Positions 37,867-47,229 of a stretch of 64,000 bases of DNA are shown in pieces. This stretch comes from Stictocephala bisonia (lineage: Eukaryota > Arthropoda > Insecta > Hemiptera > Membracidae): NCBI GenBank assembly GCA_035578905.1, contig JAQJVL010000173.1, positions 1 to 64,000 on the forward strand. The letters are read 5' to 3'. The position numbers and the translations under genes were made by a program. Under the pieces are notes generated by a model that saw nothing but the letters and a program-made list of their open reading frames with translations, was not told the DNA's origin and did no database searches. Position 1 is the stretch's first letter. Every line of letters starts with the position of its first letter.

Positions 37867-38278
37867 CCCAACGTTTAAGTCCATGATGCGTTCCACTGCG
37901 CCAGGAACTTGGGCGGATCCCTTGAACAGGATCAAAGAATGGAATCTGTCTGTAGTCCTAGGGGAAAACGTTTGAGGTTTTCTCTCCTTAGATATCCAGT
38001 ATACTTCATCCCCCAAGGCGGCCATGGCGTACGTGAATCTGGGGACGGTGTCGTGTCTCCGGAACCCCGATCCATCGTAGTTTCCCGACATCAACAACCA
38101 GACATCATCGTCCTCGAAGCCTGCCAGGAAGTAGAGTCTGCGGCGGGTTACGTCCAAGGCTAGATGTTTTACTCTGCTTCGCATGTGCCCTAGTACTTCG
38201 GGGAATCGAATCTCCCGGAGGTTCCTTCCCTCCAAATTGCACGAGAAGATCTGATTTGTGGTTGCCCAGAAAAGGAGG
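37867..38278 (-). CDS. Gene A, exon 3: YWTD-type beta-propeller segment
   Basis: This exon encodes about 137 residues of extracellular beta-propeller of the YWTD / LDL-receptor class B type. Visible marks are LLFWATTNQIFSC followed by NLEGRNLREI (the blade pattern LyW...I...nLdG...r.i), LALDVTRRRLYFLAG, NYDGSGFRRH and ALGDEVYWIS. The acceptor (TCTGCAAG) is weak and the donor follows GTTGGG as GTAAAT. Its length, 412 bp, differs by 21 bp (seven codons) from the gene B partner, keeping phase. The reading frame is open, with no sign of decay. Propellers of this kind occur in LRP-type receptors and in the ROS1/sevenless kinases; the window does not show which. No neighbouring exon downstream was recognised. 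Confidence 0.7.
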
Positions 38279-39327
38279 CTTGCAGACATAACAAGGACCA
38301 TGTGTTAGATAGTGTTAGTTCTAATTAAAAAAAAAAAAAAACTTATTTTGTTACAGTCATGAGAATACATTAATGAAAATAAACAGCAAATTTATTTTGA
38401 AGAGTTCCTTCCTACTGATGCACGAAATAAATTGAAAATGAATTCGTTAGTCTGTAATTTTTCATTTTCATTACTGAACATAGTATTTCACATTGAAAAT
38501 ATGCTTCAGCAGGCCTCTGCTAGAGGAGGTTATATGAACTAAAATGTACTGATTTAAGATTTTATTTCCAATTAATTTATATAATTTGTATTGAATTTAG
38601 AATTTTTTTAAAGCGGCCTTATGCATTGGTATTGTTATTATTATTAGCTGAAAATCAGACCAGCACTACGTGGTTCGGATACCACGTAAAGCTGTAGGTC
38701 CCTTAGTTGCCCTACACTCTAAGAATCATTCATATTCGCCTTAAAATACCAACAACGTTGTGTCGGCGTCTCGTATGTAAGAATATTATCTTATTGGACT
38801 TTACAGCATTATAACTTTAGTGATCAAAATAATAGCAACTGATAAATTTAGGAGTTGTGATCCTTTAATTCTAGAAGAACGGTTATTCAGGTTAATTTAA
38901 AAATTACAAAAAATTAAACATACGAAGTTTGTCAATAAAACGTAAATAGTACAGTATATGTAGGCGCAATACGTTTGTACTTTACTCTATTTATATATGC
39001 TAAATAAATTATATTTCGATCTGGTTAGCAACTTTTGTTGGATGAACTATATTTTTTTTTTTTGCTTCTTACTCTTTTAATGTCAACTATTCGTTAAAGA
39101 ATACAAGTTATTTGATTTTCGTTAATATAATGACTTATCTTATAGTTATCTACTTATTATCTTATAGTTGCTCAAGTAGACTGACACGAACATGTGTTAT
39201 TTTACAAATAAAAAGTAGATTTATTTAAAAACTAGAGTTATATGAGTTCGTTAGGTCATAACTAAAAAACATATGACCTAACGAACGGTAAAATTATGTA
39301 TTTATTTGTGACGTCGTACAAACTTAC
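38279..39327 (-). other. Gene A intron between exons 2 and 3
   Basis: The minus-strand donor is GTAAGT at 39327-39322 and the acceptor ends at 38279. The intron holds a truncated family A SINE at 38646-38790, an A-run at 38326-38341 and otherwise AT-rich DNA. Confidence 0.6.
38646..38790 (+). mobile_element. SINE-like family A, internally deleted fragment
   Basis: CTGAAAATCAGACCAGCACT through GTCCCTTAGTTGCCCT joins directly to ACACTC, then ATTCATATTCGCCTTAAAAT and GTTGTGTCGGCGTCTCGTAT. The block between (GGGCTATTAATAAAT and the following stretch) has been deleted. Confidence 0.7.
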
Positions 39328-39561
39328 CCGACATAAGGATCTACCAACAGTTTTTTGTGAAAATTCTCGATGTAGTAACCACGATAGATTATTCTGTGGT
39401 CTTTGCCATCCAATCCTGCCCGGTGGATAGAGAAAACAGCCCCACTAACCCAGAAGATGTAGTGATGGACCCAGTCCACAGCTAGTGAAAGGAAGTTGTA
39501 TTCGTCTTCACTGTAAATCACTGGTCGATACTCGTGTGATGAGGTCCATGTCATTGGACAC
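39328..39561 (-). CDS. Gene A, exon 2: YWTD-type beta-propeller segment
   Basis: This 234-bp exon has a good acceptor (CTCTTTCCAG) and donor (GTAAGT). It encodes 78 residues: EDEYNFLSLAVDWVHHYIFW, an SGAVFSIHRAGLDG blade-to-blade segment, then LLVDPYVG. The pattern LAVDW...IFW...I..a.LDG...R.I..........LVDP..G is the YWTD blade signature with Y replaced by F. The gene B exon at 57200-57433 has exactly the same length and phase and about half of its residues identical. The two paralogues therefore separated long ago and both have been kept in frame, which argues for function at least until recently. Confidence 0.8.
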
Positions 39562-39593
39562 CTGGAAAGAGTATATTAGGTCACAAATTGAAT

Positions 39594-39785
39594 AATAACT
39601 TAAATTAAGTACCCTTTATTCATGTTTTATAATAAAACATGACTGCTTCACAATATGCATTTAGAATGGCTAATCACCCAGAAATTGTTCACAAATGCAA
39701 CCTGAAGATGGCCTAAGAGCCGAAACCAGTCATGTTTTATTATAAAAAAATTAATACAGGGTACTTAAAGTTACTTTTCAATTTA
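39594..39785. mobile_element. Small foldback element with a hammerhead-like motif
   Basis: Imperfect terminal inverted repeats of about 45 bp bracket the element: AAGTACCCTTTATTCATG and TTTATAATAAAACATGACTG on the left, and CAGTCATGTTTTATTATAAA and ACAGGGTACTT on the right. The centre is non-coding. The right end contains the CTGAAGAT / hairpin / GAAA motif described separately. It sits in the first recognised intron of gene A, next to exon 2. Confidence 0.7.
39701..39731 (+). ncRNA. Hammerhead-like motif in small foldback element
   Basis: CTGAAGA at 39702-39708 fits the CUGANGA box exactly. It is followed by T, a GGC/GCC stem (39710-39712 with 39719-39721), GAAA at 39722-39725, a two-base-pair stem III (AC with GT around CA) and C39731 as candidate cleavage base. 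Stem I pairing next to the core is poor, so activity is doubtful. Confidence 0.35.
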
Positions 39786-40559
39786 TTACACTAGTAGCCC
39801 TAGATCTTGAACTAACTTATACACATATTAGGTCAATATAAGCTGTAATGTAAAGAATGTATTATTTTCTTATACAATTTACAAATTAAAAATTAACAAA
39901 ATTGAACTGTATTTTAGTTACACTAATATAAAGACTATACAAGGGAACGTTACACAACACAAATTAATTAAAGTACATATACGTAGTTATAAAATTTACA
40001 AATATTGTCGTGATTGATTTCGGTAAAAAACGTTTGCCGAAGATTGTTGATTAAGAAATTAATATATAAAACTATCAAATTATATTTGAGTACTTTGGGT
40101 TTAGTAAATTGTAGGCATGAATCATTTATTATCTAAAACAAGCAGGTCCAGACGAACTTTTTTCGCTCCAATGATTTTTAATTTTTTGGGGGGTTTTCAA
40201 CCACGAGAAGTCGATTGGCACTGGTCTCAATTATGATTTCGACTTCAGAGGCTCCTAGAATTGTATGCTCTGGCATACAAAACAATATGGAATCATTGTC
40301 GACTTGTAGCAGAAAGTGGGGTATCAAACTATAGGTATTTATATCCTAAATCACATTATACCATTACATTTTGGAAAGATACAACATTTAAAGGCTCTGC
40401 CCCCCCCCCCAATAAAAAATAAGCTCAAAACCCCAAACTTGGGTTGTTATTATTATTATATTAAACTAATACATCCAAATGTATTATCAAATTAAAGGCA
40501 TTCTTCTCTTAATTATTAATATACCATCAGATGTTAGATAAGACTATGTTTATGAGCTC

Positions 40560-40715
40560 CTTGGTGTCTTGGTGAGGCCACAGGCAGAACTTTTCGTCGC
40601 GAGGCCGTAGGCTGAGTTTCACAAAGGGGCCTGTAGCAGAGCGTCTTGGTGAGGCAGAAGGCCAAGCTCCCCTCGAGGCCGCAGGCTGAGTTCCACAAGG
40701 GAGCTAAAGGTAAAT
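40560..40715. repeat. GC-rich tandem duplication, about 77-bp period
   Basis: GTCTTGGTGAGGC starts at 40566 and 40643. Each copy ends with GAGGCCGTAGGCTGAGTTTC or its variant GAGGCCGCAGGCTGAGTTCC, then ACAA. It stands out as a GC-rich island in an AT-rich intron. The origin is unknown. Confidence 0.7.
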
Positions 40716-41161
40716 TCCGAAGACCTCCGAAACGAAATTTTATTAATAACCTACAGGGTAGAGCAACAACAAACGATTCTCAGGATCTTCTGGGAGATAT
40801 GGATGCTACCTCTTGAGCGATTGTAAAATTCAACTAAGCGAAGCTCGGTCTCCCGGTACTTATATAAACTGTGGAACATTATATTCAAATATTTTCCCTG
40901 AAAATTAGAATTTATTTCCTCTTTGCTAATGATTATGAGTAGTTCTCTTTGAAACATGTTTTTCTTAGTATTTTTATTGGGTTGTATTGTATTTATACAC
41001 TTTTGCAACAATAATATTCTTAATACAGGGTAACGTTCTTCTTCTACAGTTTTCAAAAAATTTAACGTGGCTTAAATCTATAGTTTATTAGCACTTTTGT
41101 TCTGGTTTAGAGATAAAATTACTTCAACTATTTGTATCGAAGAGGGAAAGCTGAGTCCAAC

Positions 41162-41333
41162 CTGAGTATCTGTCTTTTGGTGAGCGCGTAGACCTCTCCC
41201 CTGGACATGTGGTAGTCCACTTCTTTCATTATCAGCTCATTCTCACTCATCAGATTACTGCGAAGGCCTGAGGTCGTGTTGTACACACTGATCCCCTTGC
41301 TCGTCACCACCAGGATGTCGACCCCTTGCGAGT
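41162..41333 (-). CDS. Gene A, exon 1 (first recognised): YWTD-type propeller start
   Basis: The exon runs from acceptor GTTTCAG to the AG|GTTGGA donor, 172 bp. It encodes DILVVTSKGISVYN, EVDYHMSRGEVYAL and RQIL, the pattern (hydrophobic)LVv...gi.ly then vDy....eVYAlt...I.r that opens many YWTD propellers. The partner in gene B (54816-54981) is 166 bp, two codons shorter and in the same phase. The acceptor shows that this is not the first exon of the transcript; upstream exons were not found between here and gene B. The PLE pair at 41.66-46.06 kb lies only about 330 bp upstream, probably within the preceding intron. Confidence 0.7.
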
Positions 41334-41755
41334 CTGAAACAAAACGTATGCAAGGTGATACTTCCGGTGATACACAGAGACTAATACCACTTGTAAACTC
41401 CTCTCTGTTTCGTAAAAATGATGAAATATAATTGTTACTATGCAACACATCTTATTACTTTATTACAGTGATCTTATTACTTTATTATATTGATAACATT
41501 AATTTTTTTATAGTTGTGATAAATAAGCAAATTAATTTCCGGTACTCTTATTGATGATTGATTGAGTAATGTTAATTTTAAATTAAATTGAAGTGAAAAT
41601 ATGAATTATCATCTTGTTTATTTTACGAAAGTTCATCTACATTGTGTTGTAGATAAGCTTTAGTAAGCCTTTTATGAACCCAGTTTCAAGATCTGATTTT
41701 ATAAATGAAATCTTTTACCTTAGTATTGCCTGAAGATCTTGAATATGTTTCTTTA

Positions 41756-41798
41756 CTCCAATGTACATTTCGCCGCTAGGTGCGGCATCTTCAAGGAG
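41756..41798 (-). ncRNA. Hammerhead-like motif, minus-strand PLE end
   Basis: This is the exact inverse of the motif at 45954-45996, at the 3' end of the full-length PLE copy. All stems are kept. Confidence 0.5.
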
Positions 41799-41861
41799 AT
41801 ATTGTTCTAAAATATTTATAATCACTAACACTATTTACATTATTTACACATGTTATAATTT

Positions 41862-44321
41862 TTATATTATTGTTTTGTTTAAAGAGTTGTCTCTTTCTCT
41901 TTTGCGCTGTTGCCAAATTGGTGAGGAGTTGCCGGTTTTCTTTTTTGCTTCTTCTAGGTTGTGGATGGTTTTAAAGATGATTGAGCTATGGTAGTCTTCT
42001 TTTTTATTAAGTAGGGTGTCAGGTTCTATATTTACGTGCTTGAAAATATGATAGCTTTCTTGAACTTTGGCTACAGATTTGGATTTTGTTTTGTGGAGTA
42101 TTTTTAGTGAATCGGAGAATGTTATATTGTGGTCTGGGTTTTGTTTAAGGTGTTTTGCTACCATTGAACTGGGGTTTGTATGGTGTTTAGCGTTATGTTC
42201 TTTAAATCTTTGTATGAACGATCGGTTTGTGTAGCCAATGTATTGTTTATTGCATGGGGGTGGACATGTGATTTTATAAACTCCGCTTGTATTTTCCGGA
42301 CATTGCTTGATGGATTCTGTTTTATATGTTGGTATTGGGTTGGTTATAACTTTGTAAGCTGGGGTATATCCTGCCTTTTTAAATATTCTACCAACTTTTT
42401 CTGTGAGCTTGTCAGTATAGTTGATAGATACATATTTTAGCTTAGTTTTCTGGGTGTCTTGGGAATTTTCGTTGTTTGTTGTTTTATTAATCTTTTTGCG
42501 AATTCTATTGATCATTGTGTCAATTATTGATATATTATATCCATTGTTTGTTGCTATGATTTCTATTATTTGTTTTTCTTTACGGTATTCTTCGTCATCA
42601 AGATTGTAATTAAGTAATCTGTAAGTTAGTGAACGAAAAGCTGCCATTTTTTGGTTGTAAGGGTGGTTTGAGTCTGCAGGTATAACAAGATCTGTTTGGG
42701 TAGGTTTTCTGAAAATGCTAATTTTAACAGTTTCATTCTGTGTTTTGGATATGGTTATGTCTAGAAAATTGATAGAGTTGTGTTTTTCAGTTTCCATTTT
42801 GAATTTGATGCCATTGTGTATTTGATTTAAATAATTTAGAAATGTTTTGGATTGTCTTTCGTTGGTATTTAGTATTATAAATGCATCGTCTACATATCGA
42901 GCATAGAATTTAATTTTATTGAAGTATGAGTTATGTTCGGAGAGTATGTATTTCTCTTCAAAGCTTTGCATGTAGAGTTCAGCTAGAGTGGCTGACAATG
43001 GACCTCCCATTGGAAGACCTTGAGGGTCATGGTAAATTTGGTTGTTATATGAAAAATAATTTTGTTCTGTTATGATTGTTGTTATTTTTACTATATCGTT
43101 TATTTCTTCCTCTTCAAAGTTGTTTGATGCTTTCAATTTCTCTTTAAGTATTTCTATGGCTTCTTTGCTTGGTATGTTTCGGTACATGTTATCAACATCT
43201 ATGGTAGTTAGGGTATATCTGTTTTGTATTTGAACTTGTAGTAATTTTTGAATGAAATCTTTTGTGTTTTTACATGAGACAGCTGAGTGATTTGTGATTC
43301 TATTTTTTATTAGGGTGTTTATATATTTAGCTATTTTGTAAGATGGTGATGGTATGGTGTTGATTACTGGTCTTATTGGATTGTCGTCTTTGTGTGTTTT
43401 AATTAGAGGTTTGAATATTGGGGGTTTAGGTGAATTGTTGTATAGGTATTTGGTTTTTTCTGGGTTGATTATACAATTATTTTCCAGGAATACTTTGATT
43501 TCTTTATTGAATTCTTTTGTAGGGTCGTTGATTATGGTTAGATTGTTACTAGTTAGGAAGTCTTCAACTTTGGTATTTAGTTTACTGTCATAGATAATTA
43601 CTGTAGAATTGGATTTGTCTGCTGGTATTATTTGGGCTTCATTTCGGGTTAGTTTTTCTTTTATGTTACTGACAGTTTTTGTTAAAGGTGGTTTTCTTTG
43701 GTTGGTGGGATGTGGGGTGGATTTAATTTCTTTGTCGATTATGTCAACAATACCATATCTGATTTTGTCTTTGTCTTCTGATTTTACATTCTGAAGGGCG
43801 ATTTCTGTATTGATTAGAGTATCTATGATATTTTTATTGTTTTGTTTATTGGAATTAAGGTTGTATTTCTGATTCTGTTCTAGTATTTTAGTTTCATCTT
43901 CTTTAAATTGGATGTCGGTTAAGTTTATTATTTGAGGGTAGAAATCATGATTGTATTGGGGATTTATCCTGTTTGTGTTATGTTTGGTTTTGGAAAGTTT
44001 CTTTTCTTGGATAGACTCTTTTTTATATTTTTCTTTGTTTACCTTTTCTTTGATATTATTTTTGATTATGATATATTTATGAGGAGGTAGGTTGTGTTGT
44101 AGTGCTAGTTTTAATTCATTGATTGTTTTGTGTAGCTTATGTTTCTTTTTATATAAGAATTTTATTTCATTTTTTAGCCATAGAAGTTTTGCTTGTGTTA
44201 GTGTCTTTTGGGCAGCTTCAGATTTATTTCTAATTGAGATTGAAATATAATTAGGTATGATATGATTAGTTTTGCAAAATTTATTAAATTCAATGTTTAG
44301 GTTAGTTTTCATCAGTTGCAC
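41862..44321 (-). CDS. PLE protein: reverse transcriptase with GIY-YIG endonuclease
   Basis: An uninterrupted 819-residue frame. Residues 1-290 are Lys/Asn-rich with likely coiled-coil parts and the PLE N-terminal region. The RT follows: KPLIKTHKDDNPIRPVIN (about 295-315), motif A IDVDNMYRNIP (about 374-384), motif B GLPMGGPLSATLAEL (435-449), the catalytic YVDD (476-479), then INFLDITI and FRKPTQTDL. A linker holds the Cys residues C674, C686 and C690. The GIY-YIG nuclease has GVY at 680-682, YIG at 694-696, a catalytic-type Arg near 700-705 and HL at 723-725. All key motifs are present and the length suits a complete PLE protein, so it may be active. The first Met (MQLMKT) is followed by a second at residue 4; either could be used. 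It would copy its own RNA at a nick made by the nuclease domain. Confidence 0.93.
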   Translation of the reverse strand: MQLMKTNLNIEFNKFCKTNHIIPNYISISIRNKSEAAQKTLTQAKLLWLKNEIKFLYKKKHKLHKTINELKLALQHNLPPHKYIIIKNNIKEKVNKEKYKKESIQEKKLSKTKHNTNRINPQYNHDFYPQIINLTDIQFKEDETKILEQNQKYNLNSNKQNNKNIIDTLINTEIALQNVKSEDKDKIRYGIVDIIDKEIKSTPHPTNQRKPPLTKTVSNIKEKLTRNEAQIIPADKSNSTVIIYDSKLNTKVEDFLTSNNLTIINDPTKEFNKEIKVFLENNCIINPEKTKYLYNNSPKPPIFKPLIKTHKDDNPIRPVINTIPSPSYKIAKYINTLIKNRITNHSAVSCKNTKDFIQKLLQVQIQNRYTLTTIDVDNMYRNIPSKEAIEILKEKLKASNNFEEEEINDIVKITTIITEQNYFSYNNQIYHDPQGLPMGGPLSATLAELYMQSFEEKYILSEHNSYFNKIKFYARYVDDAFIILNTNERQSKTFLNYLNQIHNGIKFKMETEKHNSINFLDITISKTQNETVKISIFRKPTQTDLVIPADSNHPYNQKMAAFRSLTYRLLNYNLDDEEYRKEKQIIEIIATNNGYNISIIDTMINRIRKKINKTTNNENSQDTQKTKLKYVSINYTDKLTEKVGRIFKKAGYTPAYKVITNPIPTYKTESIKQCPENTSGVYKITCPPPCNKQYIGYTNRSFIQRFKEHNAKHHTNPSSMVAKHLKQNPDHNITFSDSLKILHKTKSKSVAKVQESYHIFKHVNIEPDTLLNKKEDYHSSIIFKTIHNLEEAKKKTGNSSPIWQQRKRERDNSLNKTII

Positions 44322-44399
44322 TTCTTTGTTAGTAAGTTTGCTGTTTATTTCGTTTACTGGGATGGCTTGGTGTAAATACCATAAATAAATAAATAAATA

Positions 44400-45890
44400 C
44401 CATCACCATCTTACAAAATAGCTAAATATATAAACACCCTAATAAAAAATGGAATCACAAATCACTCAGCTGTCTCATGTAAAAACACAAAAGATTTCAT
44501 TCAAAAATTACTACAAGTTCAAATACAAAACAGATATACCCTAACTATCATAGATGTTGATAACATGTACCGAAACATACCAAGCAAAGAAGCCGTAGAA
44601 ATACTTAAAGAGAAATTGAAAGCATCAAACAACTTTGAAGAGGAAGAAATAAACGATATAGTAAAAATAACAACAATCATAACAGAACAAAATTATTTTT
44701 CATATAACAACAAAATTTACCATGACCCTCAAGGTCTTCCAATGGGAGGTCCATTGTCAGCCACTCTAGCTGAACTCTACATGCAAAGCTTTGAAGAGAA
44801 ATACATACTCTCCGAACATAACTCATACTTCAATAAAATTAAATTCTATGCTCGATATGTAGACGATGCATTTATAATACTAAATACCAACGAAAGACAA
44901 TCCAAAACATTTCTAAATTATTTAAATCAAATACACAATGGCATCAAATTCAAAATGGAAACTGAAAAACACAACTCTATCAATTTTCTAGACATAACCA
45001 TATCCAAAACACAGAATGAAACTGTTAAAATTAGCATTTTCAGAAAACCTACCCAAACAGATCTTGTTATACCTGCAGACTCAAACCACCCTTACAACCA
45101 AAAAATGGCAGCTTTTCGTTCACTAACTTACAGATTACTTAATTACAATCTTGATGACGAAGAATACCGTAAAGAAAAACAAATAATAGAAATCATAGCA
45201 ACAAACAATGGATATAATATATCAATAATTGACACAATGATCAATAGAATTCGCAAAAAGATTAATAAAACAACAAACAACGAAAATTCCCAAGACACCC
45301 AGAAAACTAAGCCAAAATATGTATCTATCAACTATACTGACAAGCTCACAGAAAAAGTTGGTAGAATATTTAAAAAGGCAGGATATACCCCAGCTTACAA
45401 AGTTATAACCAACCCAATACCAACATATAAAACAGAATCCATCAAGCAATGTCCGGAAAATACAAGCGGAGTTTATAAAATCACATGTCCACCCCCATGC
45501 AATAAACAATACATTGGCTACACAAACCGATCGTTCATACAAAGATTTAAAGAACATAACGCTAAACACCATACAAACCCCAGTTCAATGGTAGCAAAAC
45601 ACCTTAAACAAAACCCAGACCACAATATAACATTCTCCGATTCACTAAAAATACTCCACAAAACAAAATCCAAATCTGTAGCCAAAGTTCAAGAAAGCTA
45701 TCATATTTTCAAGCACGTAAATATAGAACCTGACACCCTACTTAATAAAAAAGAAGACTACCATAGCTCAATCATCTTTAAAACCATCCACAACCTAGAA
45801 GAAGCAAAAAAGAAAACCGGCAACACCTCACCAATTTGGCAACAGCGCAAAAGAGAAAGAGACAACTCTTTAAACAAAACAATAATATAA
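44400..45890 (+). pseudogene. 5'-truncated PLE copy (RT C-terminal part plus GIY-YIG)
   Basis: The frame is open from 44400 (residues PSPSYKIAKYI) to the same C-terminus as the full copy, about 497 codons, with an internal Met at 44565. It keeps motif A, GLPMGGP, YVDD and the complete GIY-YIG domain but lacks the N-terminal region and the first RT motif. Over the shared part I see about four to six amino-acid differences (for example I to V after SKEA, Q to K before IYHDP, L to P in KTKPKY, S to T in GNTSP). It has no start of its own and is taken as a truncated copy. Confidence 0.9.
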
Positions 45891-45953
45891 AAATTATAAC
45901 ATGTGTAAATAATGTAAATAGTGTTAGTGATTATAAATATTTTAGAACAATAT

Positions 45954-45996
45954 CTCCTTGAAGATGCCGCACCTAGCGGCGAAATGTACATTGGAG
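45954..45996 (+). ncRNA. Hammerhead-like motif, plus-strand PLE end
   Basis: Stem I is CTCC (45954-45957) with GGAG (45993-45996), directly next to the core. The box is TTGAAGA (45958-45964; CUGANGA with U for the first C), then T. Stem II is GCCGC/GCGGC (45966-45970 with 45976-45980). GAAA is at 45981-45984 and stem III ATG/CAT (45984-45986 with 45989-45991) has loop TA. T45992 is the candidate cleavage base. Hammerhead motifs in PLE terminal repeats are published for several animals. The C-to-U change and the extra T are departures from the canonical core. Confidence 0.55.
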
Positions 45997-46124
45997 TAAA
46001 GAAACATATTCAAGATCTTCAGGCAATACTAAGGTAAAAGATTTCATTTAGTAAGCCATAATTGTTAGCATATTTTCTTATTAATACAATGCATTAATAT
46101 GGTCCATATTCATATTTATAGATA

Positions 46125-46490
46125 TGAGAAGCTGACACGAATGTATGCGTATTTAAAGGCGAAGAGAATTAAGAATATGATGTTCAACTAATACTGAGAA
46201 AGAGCCACTTATTATTAGCTCAATAGTCAGGGCAACTAAGGGACCTACCGCTTTGTGTAGAATCCGAACCACGTAGTGTTGGTCTGATTTTCATCTAATT
46301 AACAAGCCAGATACTTAGTTCTCTACCACACCCAACATCTGGACAGTGACAACCTCCCAACTTCGACAATCCACACTTCTCTAGCGGTCGCCATGTCGGG
46401 AGTAAAAGGGCCGAGTATAGAACTTATTACATACAATCTACACAACAAGTTGTCCTCAAGTAGCTGGATTACAGCACTGCGCCACTTAAT
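46125..46490 (-). mobile_element. SINE-like family A, inverted copy
   Basis: ATATGAGAAGCTGACACGAA, CAATAGTCAGGGCAACTAAG, ACGTAGTGTTGGTCTGATTT, GCGGTCGCCATGTCGG and GTAGCTGGATTACAGCACTG with CGCCAC follow the inverted order of the family. An internal deletion removes part of the middle around TCTCTAGCGG. Confidence 0.75.
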
Positions 46491-47229
46491 TAAATGACTC
46501 TACCATTTTGTCCTTAGATAGCGTAGAACCGGTTAGAATAGTAGTGAATAATTAACTAATATTCATAAAACGAGATATAATTCAAGGCTTTAACATTTTA
46601 CTTTAGAGAATTACAATAAAAAATCCTGTTATGTTTGTGTTGTAAGTACTTATTTAATTTGTTGATTTATCATCATTACTTTCAATTTAACTTATTGACA
46701 TGGCAGCCAAATTTACTGAAAACAATGGCTTTAAATTTCCAAGAGAAAAATGTATTTGTAAATTAATTGTAAATAGTTTAAGATATATTTCAATATATCA
46801 ATAAGAGTATTATAAATCACTAAAATAACTTTTATTTAAGATATTTATTTTTAAGAACTATTTAAACATTTTCTTTATTATGCTAATGTGTAGTATTTTT
46901 GTTATTTTTTGAAAACACAGTGCAATCTCTTTACAGTAACAAAGTTCATAAACCAGTGTATGAATGATGTACAAATGAACTATGAATTAAAGTAATTATT
47001 GATTAATAGATTAATTTAAATCAATGACAAAAAAATAAAGTTTTTCATTATAAGCTATCAATAATTATAATAAATGTGACTATAAAAGATTGTTAAGTAA
47101 AAATAGAGTGCATATTTTAACTATTTACAAAATATATACGAAAAGCGACCAGTAACCTTACTGCCATGAATAGAAGCGAGCAGACACACTAAATAGATGA
47201 TCCACATGATGGGCAAGTCGGTTCGGCTT
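46491..47229. other. Unassigned AT-rich spacer
   Basis: No gene was recognised. Confidence 0.4.

Larger units (their letters stand above)
39562..41161 (-). other. Gene A intron between exons 1 and 2
   Basis: The minus-strand donor is AG|GTTGGA at 41161 and the acceptor ends at 39562. It contains the foldback element at 39.6-39.8 kb, a C11 run near 40401 and a GC-rich tandem duplication at 40.56-40.71 kb. A minus-strand 101-codon frame at 40751-41056 has no recognisable domain. Confidence 0.55.
41660..46057. mobile_element. Young Penelope-like element pair in inverted arrangement
   Basis: A full-length minus-strand PLE (44.39 down to about 41.67 kb) is joined at its 5' end to a 5'-truncated plus-strand copy (44.40-46.05 kb). 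The coding parts differ at only a handful of residues, so they are recent copies or were made in one event. Both outer ends finish with the same sequence (GATCTTCAGGCAATACTAAG and GGTAAAAGATTTCATTTA reading outward). TTAGTAAGCC occurs at 41660-41669 and again at 46048-46057 in direct orientation, a candidate 10-bp target duplication. An (ATAA)n run of about 20 bp lies at the junction near 44382-44399. PLE insertions with one complete and one partial inverted copy are a known outcome for this class. Confidence 0.85.

Noticed and set aside
42180..45991. Open frames opposite to the PLE coding strands (for example 42180-42440, 45222-45572)
   Set aside because: They are antisense shadows of the PLE protein frame, and equal shadows appear in both inverted copies.
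41660..46057. LTR retrotransposon
   Set aside because: The outer repeats are inverted, there is no protease or integrase, and the protein has PLE-type RT with GIY-YIG.
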